Source: Actinomycetes bacterium
Lineage (GTDB): Bacteria; Actinomycetota; Actinomycetes; Actinomycetales; Microbacteriaceae
NCBI GenBank assembly: GCA_023451265.1
Contig: JAEYAG010000158.1
Location: 1-8,438, forward strand
Reading direction: 5' to 3'
Length of the DNA: 8,438 bases
In this document: one piece after another, positions 4,579 to 8,438 of the stretch
Position numbering within the stretch: the first letter of the stretch is position 1
Layout of the letters: each line of letters begins with the position of its first letter
The notes under the pieces: generated by a model
What the model saw: the letters and a program-made list of their open reading frames with translations, nothing else
Databases searched by the model: none
What the model was told of the DNA's origin: nothing
Made by a program: the position numbers and the translations under genes

Positions 4579-6552
4579 TCAGTCGGCCGGCAGCCACACC
4601 CGCATCGTGGACGGGCCGCGGTTCGCCCAGTCGTGGTACGCCACGAGGGGAACACTGACAGATGCCGCAGCCGCGTTGACTGGCGCCGCCACCGCGTCGA
4701 CCGGCGCCCCCACCGCGTCGCGGGATGCCGAGGCGTGCGCCTCCGGGCCGGGGGAGGCTGCATAGGGCCAGCCCGTCGGCAGCGCCCCGACCTCGCGCAC
4801 CGGCACCCACACCCTGCCGTCGCGCTCCACGGGGGAACCGGCGAGGGCGAGCTCGCCGACGTCCGAGGCGGGCGCCCCGTCGAGGTCGACCGACTCGAGA
4901 GCGAGCACCTCCGGCCCGCGCTCGATCGCGACGCAGCCGCGCACGGCGTCGATACGCGGGTCCGGCCGCGTCACCCGCGGCGCCATCGGCAGCACCAGCT
5001 CGACGGTGTCGCCGTCGTGGAACGCGCGCCGCACCGAGACCACTCCCGGTGACACCTCGGCGGCGTCGCCGTCGGGCCCGCGCAGCGTCGCGCCCTGCGC
5101 CCAGGAGGGCACGCGCAGCGACAGCGTCCACGCGGCATCCGCATCGCCGACGACCCGCACGCGGATCCGGCCCGACGCCGGGTAGTCGGTCTCCACGCGC
5201 AGGGCCACGGCGCGCCCGTCGTCGAGGGTGGTCGAGATGTCCGCCGGGGCGTACTGATGCAGCTGGATGCCGTCGGTGTCGGCCGTCGCGAGGTACGCCG
5301 ACAGGCTCGCGAAGGTGCGCGCCACGTTGGTCGGGCAGCACGACACGTCGAACCACGGGGCGCGGAGCGACGCCGACGCCCGCGGCGACGTGGCCTCGGG
5401 GTCGGCGGGCTGGCGGGCGACCCGCTGGTGCAGGGTGTTGGCGTAATAGAACGCACGGCCGTCGTGGCTCGGCGAGGTGGCGACCACGTTGTACAGCGTC
5501 CGCTCGATCAGGTCGGCATACGCCGCGCCGCCGTCGGCCAGCAGCAGGCGCCACGCGAACATGACCGAGCCGATGCCGGCGCAGGTCTCCGAGTAGGCGC
5601 GGTCCGGCGGCAGCTCGAAGTCGTCGCCGAACGCCTCGTCCTGGTGATGCGAGCCCTGACCGCCGGTGAGGTAGGTCCGCGTCGCGATGGTGCGCTGCCA
5701 CTGGCGGCGCAGCGCGGCCAGGAGGTCGTCGTCACCGGCATCCACCGCCACATCGACCGCTCCGGCGGACAGGTAGTTCGCGCGCACCGCGTGACCGCGG
5801 AGCACGTCGGCATCCCGCACCGGGACGTCGTCCTGAAAGTAGGGGCGGCCCCACTCGATGTCGCGCAGACTCTGTCGCCCGCGGCGCTCGACGAACGTCC
5901 GGGCCATCTGCGTGTAGCGCTGCTCCCCGGTGACGCGGCCGAGCTCGGCCAGTCCGACCTCGATCTCGGCGTGGCCGCACACCGACTCGATGCCCCCGTC
6001 GGCGAACACGTCGCAGACGAGGTCGGCGGCGCGCGTCGCGACGGCGAGCAGCCCGTCGTCCGCGCCCGGCCGGGTGCGCTCGCGCGCGACCGCGGCCTGG
6101 AAGAGGTGCCCGAGGCAGTACAGCTCGTGGCCCCACTCGAGGTCCGACCAGCGCGGTTCCTGTCCCGGGCGACCGAAGTTCGTGTTGAGGTAGCCGTCGG
6201 CGTCCTGTGCCGCGGCGATGCGCACGGTGATGCGCCGCAGGCGCGCGTCGGCGTCGGCATCGCCGGAGCGCCCGATCTCCCAGGCCAGCGCCTCGAGGTA
6301 CTTGTACACCTCCGAATCGGCGAATTCCCGGCCTCGACGGCCCGTCGGGAGCGTGCCGGCGGCCGCCAGATCGAAGTTCGGCAGCCATCCCTCCGTCTCG
6401 AGCTTGCCCTCGATGTGCGCGAGCGTCGCGGACGCGTTCGTGGCCTGACGCTCGCCCCAGAAACCGCCGGTGATGCGCACCTCGTCGATGCCGAGCGGGC
6501 GCAGGATGCCGCGGGCAGGCACGACGGGAGACGCGATGGAGTGGGTGGTCAT
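4579..6552 (-). CDS. GH127 beta-L-arabinofuranosidase (DUF1680)
   Basis: The 657 residues are close to the length of the Bifidobacterium longum enzyme HypBA1, and the key motifs are all present. GGQGSHHQDEAFGDDFELPPD has Glu306 at the acid/base position. YSETCAG has Glu322 and Cys324, and WFDVSCCPTN has Cys405 and Cys406. By family knowledge the last four residues hold the zinc ion, and the first of the paired cysteines is the nucleophile. The Glu306-Glu322 spacing of 16 matches HypBA1. GHELYCLGH (141-149) and CGHAEIE (192-198) supply conserved histidines of the (alpha/alpha)6 barrel; beta-sandwich domains follow from about 430. No signal peptide, so cytoplasmic. The enzyme releases L-arabinose from beta-L-arabinofuranosides such as those of plant hydroxyproline-rich glycoproteins. 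The ATG follows the permease stop by five bases, and the ribosome binding site AAGGG lies within the permease's last codons. An Ala/Val-rich repeat insertion occurs at 612-632. Confidence 0.92.
   Translation of the reverse strand: MTTHSIASPVVPARGILRPLGIDEVRITGGFWGERQATNASATLAHIEGKLETEGWLPNFDLAAAGTLPTGRRGREFADSEVYKYLEALAWEIGRSGDADADARLRRITVRIAAAQDADGYLNTNFGRPGQEPRWSDLEWGHELYCLGHLFQAAVARERTRPGADDGLLAVATRAADLVCDVFADGGIESVCGHAEIEVGLAELGRVTGEQRYTQMARTFVERRGRQSLRDIEWGRPYFQDDVPVRDADVLRGHAVRANYLSAGAVDVAVDAGDDDLLAALRRQWQRTIATRTYLTGGQGSHHQDEAFGDDFELPPDRAYSETCAGIGSVMFAWRLLLADGGAAYADLIERTLYNVVATSPSHDGRAFYYANTLHQRVARQPADPEATSPRASASLRAPWFDVSCCPTNVARTFASLSAYLATADTDGIQLHQYAPADISTTLDDGRAVALRVETDYPASGRIRVRVVGDADAAWTLSLRVPSWAQGATLRGPDGDAAEVSPGVVSVRRAFHDGDTVELVLPMAPRVTRPDPRIDAVRGCVAIERGPEVLALESVDLDGAPASDVGELALAGSPVERDGRVWVPVREVGALPTGWPYAASPGPEAHASASRDAVGAPVDAVAAPVNAAAASVSVPLVAYHDWANRGPSTMRVWLPAD
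4657..4719 (-). repeat. Three 21-bp tandem repeats within the GH127 gene
   Basis: The units lie at 4699-4719, 4678-4698 and 4657-4677 and encode the heptads DAVGAPV, DAVAAPV and NAAAASV (residues 612-632). The first two units differ at only three positions; the third is more diverged. They sit just before the conserved C-terminal strand VPLVAYHDWANRGPSTMRVW, so they lengthen a loop or linker without breaking the frame. Replication slippage is the likely origin. Confidence 0.75.
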
Positions 6553-6557
6553 GGTGC

Positions 6558-7451
6558 TTATCCCTTGAAGGCGCCGGACATGAAGCCGCGGACGTAGTGA
6601 CGCTGGAGGACGAGGAACAGGACGATGCACGGCAGCGCGAGGACGACGACGCCCGCCTCGGTGGCGCCGTAGTCGATGACGCCCTGCACCTGCACGCGGA
6701 GGTTCGACACCGCCAGTGGCAGGGTCATCCGGTTGGTGTCGGTGATGAGGATGAGCGGTGCCATGAAGTCGTTCCACGCCGCGAGGAAGGCGAACAGTCC
6801 GACGGTGACCAGCCCCGGCTTGACGGCGGGCAGCAGCACGCGCCACAGCGCACCCCAGCTGGAGGATCCGTCGACCATCGCCGCCTCGTCGAGCTCACGC
6901 GGGATCGACTCGAACGAGATGCGCATCATGAACATCGAGAACGGCAGCTGGAACATCGTCAGCACGATCGCGACGCCCACGAGCGAGTTGCTCAGCCCGA
7001 CGGCGTTCAGGATGACGTACAGCGGGATCAGCAGTGTCGCGTACGGGACCATGAGGATCGCCAGGGTCGTCAGGAACAGGACGTTCTTGCCCGGGAAACG
7101 GAACCGGGCGAACGCGTAGCCGCCGAGCAGCGAGACGAACAGCGTGAGCGCGACGGTCAGCAGGGAGACGAACAGCGAGTTGCCGAGGTACACCCAGATG
7201 CCGGCCTGGTAGTGGGCGAGGGCGATGTAGTTGCCGAACCCCCAGCCCTCGGGCTGACTAGTGCCGGCACGCCCCTGCACCGACGAGACGGCGGTCCAGA
7301 TGAGGGGGTACAGGAAGAGGATCGCGAGCGCCGTCGTGAACAGCCAGTACGGCATGCCCAGAGCGATGCGGGTGGCGGCCGAGCGGCCGTGCCGGGGTGC
7401 GGGCTCGTCGACGCGGATGAGGTCGGTGGCCGAGGCGGTCTGCAGGGTCAT
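6558..7451 (-). CDS. Carbohydrate ABC transporter permease, CUT1 family, MalG/LacG type
   Basis: This is a 297-residue integral membrane protein with about six membrane helices (roughly 33-55, 88-112, 122-146, 153-176, 213-235 and 266-283). The permease loop that contacts the ATPase is ELDEAAMVDGSSSWGALWRVLLPAVKPG, with the EAA motif at 189-195. The ending LQRHYVRGFMSGAFKG is characteristic of the MalG-side permease of CUT1 sugar importers. The ATG at 7451 is preferred over in-frame upstream codons because it starts four bases after the stop of the partner permease; extending upstream would overlap that gene. No strong ribosome binding site is seen, so translational coupling is likely. Together with the first permease it forms the membrane channel. 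The GH127 gene immediately downstream suggests an L-arabinofuranosyl oligosaccharide as cargo, which is inference. Confidence 0.93.
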   Translation of the reverse strand: MTLQTASATDLIRVDEPAPRHGRSAATRIALGMPYWLFTTALAILFLYPLIWTAVSSVQGRAGTSQPEGWGFGNYIALAHYQAGIWVYLGNSLFVSLLTVALTLFVSLLGGYAFARFRFPGKNVLFLTTLAILMVPYATLLIPLYVILNAVGLSNSLVGVAIVLTMFQLPFSMFMMRISFESIPRELDEAAMVDGSSSWGALWRVLLPAVKPGLVTVGLFAFLAAWNDFMAPLILITDTNRMTLPLAVSNLRVQVQGVIDYGATEAGVVVLALPCIVLFLVLQRHYVRGFMSGAFKG

Positions 7452-7455
7452 GGAC

Positions 7456-8397
7456 TCAGCTCTCGTCGGGGCGGCGGAACGCGCGCAGCTGGAAGACATT
7501 GATGACGATGAGCGCCGCCAGCACGATCACCGACAGTGCGCCCGCGACGCCGAGGTCGTTCTGACCCTGGAAAGCGACGCTGTAGATGAGCTGCACGATC
7601 GTCATGGTGCTGTTGTCCGGGCCGCCCTTGGTGAGGATGTAGAACTGCTCGAACGCCAGCAGCGAGCCGGTCACGCACATCACCGTCGTGAGAGCGAAGG
7701 TGGGGCGGAGCAGGGGGACGGTGACGTCCCGGAAGGTCTGCCAGCGCGACGCGCCGTCGATGCGCGCCGCCTCGTATACCTCGTCGGGAATGCCCTGCAG
7801 TCCGACCAGCATCAGGAGCATATAGAAGCCGGCATACCGCCACACGATGAGGAACACCGTCGACCAGAGCGCGCCGTCGGGTGTGCCGAGGAACGTGAAG
7901 CCCCACGCCTGCATCAGATCCGCGAAGGGGCCGGCATACGGCGAGTAGAGGACGTAGAAGAGGAGGGATGCCGAGGCGAGTCCGAGCGCGCTCGGCACCA
8001 GGAACGAGGTCCGCAGGATCGACTTCCAGCGTGTGGATTCCTGTACCAGGAGCGCCAGGCCGAGGCCGAGGCCGATCAGGAGGATCGTCGTGACGACGGT
8101 GTACTTCAGCGTGAACCAGATCGAGTCCCAGAACAGGCGATGCAGGACCGCCTTCTCGTAGTTCTCCGGCAGGTTCCAGCCCTGGTTGCCGCTCAGCAGC
8201 GGCCAGTCCGAGGCGGACATCTGGAAGACGAGGACGAGCGGGACGACGAACACGAACACGACGAACAGCAGCGTCGGGGCGGCGTACGCCCAGCCCTGCA
8301 GAGCCTCGCGCCGACTGCGGCGGCTGCGCGGCGTGCGCCGGGCACGCGCCGCCGGGGCGGGCTGCGCCGGCCGGGCCGGGGGAGCAGCGACGGACAT
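7456..8397 (-). CDS. Carbohydrate ABC transporter permease, CUT1 family, MalF type
   Basis: This 313-residue membrane protein is the first gene of the visible operon. Residues 1-33 are an Ala/Pro/Arg-rich cytoplasmic tail, followed by about six membrane helices (about 38-60, 96-118, 130-151, 177-200, 235-252 and 281-304). The ATPase-contact loop is VYEAARIDGASRWQTFRDVTVPLLRPT with the EAA motif at 209-215. The stretch FEQFYILTKGGPDNSTMTIVQLIY (249-271) is typical of MalF-type sugar permeases. A ribosome binding site, GAAAGG on the minus strand at 8403-8408, lies five bases before the ATG at 8397. The usual gene order puts the substrate-binding protein directly upstream, beyond the window. No ATP-binding subunit is encoded here; CUT1 systems of actinobacteria often share one MsiK-type ATPase encoded elsewhere. 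Confidence 0.94.
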   Translation of the reverse strand: MSVAAPPARPAQPAPAARARRTPRSRRSRREALQGWAYAAPTLLFVVFVFVVPLVLVFQMSASDWPLLSGNQGWNLPENYEKAVLHRLFWDSIWFTLKYTVVTTILLIGLGLGLALLVQESTRWKSILRTSFLVPSALGLASASLLFYVLYSPYAGPFADLMQAWGFTFLGTPDGALWSTVFLIVWRYAGFYMLLMLVGLQGIPDEVYEAARIDGASRWQTFRDVTVPLLRPTFALTTVMCVTGSLLAFEQFYILTKGGPDNSTMTIVQLIYSVAFQGQNDLGVAGALSVIVLAALIVINVFQLRAFRRPDES

Positions 8398-8438
8398 GGT
8401 GGCCTTTCGGTCGGTCGTGGGGAAGGGGACGGATGCCG
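8398..8438 (-). promoter_or_regulatory. Leader of the permease operon with ribosome binding site
   Basis: The last 41 bases of the window precede the first permease gene. They contain GAAAGG (8403-8408, minus strand) at good spacing to the ATG. I see no stop codon of a preceding gene, no operator dyad and no -10 box, so the operon promoter probably lies further upstream, most likely in front of a substrate-binding protein gene. Confidence 0.5.

Noticed and set aside
4502..5701. Minus-strand open frame overlapping GH127 in another frame
   Set aside because: Arg/Gly/Ala-rich shadow product; the frame encoding SETCAG and the paired-Cys motif is the real gene.
5257..6597. Plus-strand open frame of about 446 codons opposite GH127
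   Set aside because: Low-complexity Arg/Val/Gly-rich product with no known motif; the opposite strand has intact GH127 catalytic motifs over the same bases.
7452..7499. Upstream start extending the MalG-type permease by 16 residues
   Set aside because: It would overlap the end of the first permease gene; the added sequence (SSSCARSAAPTRAES) is unlike the family, and the four-base gap is typical of operon spacing.

Overview
The window is very GC-rich, tightly packed DNA. Its heavy use of the word GGATGCC/GGCATCC, leaderless-type promoters and gene content suggest a high-GC actinobacterium, most likely one of the Microbacteriaceae (Microbacterium-like). That placement is an inference from composition and family knowledge, not from a marker gene. 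I see no rRNA, tRNA, CRISPR array, insertion sequence or phage gene.

Left part (1-3293, all on the + strand): the C-terminal end of a GNAT acetyltransferase; a FUSC-type integral membrane protein with a leaderless-type promoter; an intergenic region with a 12-bp-arm palindrome; a PadR-family regulator behind a conspicuous operator-like dyad cluster; a second intergenic region with a 13-bp-arm palindrome; and a two-domain 3-mercaptopyruvate/thiosulfate sulfurtransferase, again with a leaderless-type promoter. These genes look like individually transcribed housekeeping or stress functions. The PadR protein probably represses itself and perhaps the neighbouring FUSC transporter.

Right part (3294-8438): a carbohydrate-use locus in two convergent arms. 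On the + strand, a cytoplasmic GH43-like five-bladed beta-propeller glycosidase sits behind a LacI-type operator that overlaps its -10 box. On the - strand, read from right to left, lie two CUT1-type ABC sugar permeases and then a GH127 (DUF1680) beta-L-arabinofuranosidase. They are separated by only 4 and 5 bases and so form one operon. The substrate-binding protein gene probably lies just beyond the right edge. No ATPase gene is present, so a shared MsiK-type ATPase encoded elsewhere is likely. The simplest model is import of L-arabinofuranose-containing plant oligosaccharides followed by hydrolysis in the cytoplasm. The convergent ends (4454-4578) carry two strong hairpins back to back.

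The most notable non-gene signals are: three different long palindromes, one in each of three intergenic regions; the PadR operator cluster; the LacI-type operator; an about ten-fold excess of GGATGCC/GGCATCC; a widespread actinobacterial repeat that has become the coding tail of the PadR gene; and a 21-bp minisatellite inside the GH127 gene. I did not find a clear previously undescribed system. The intergenic palindromes are the best candidates for undescribed elements.
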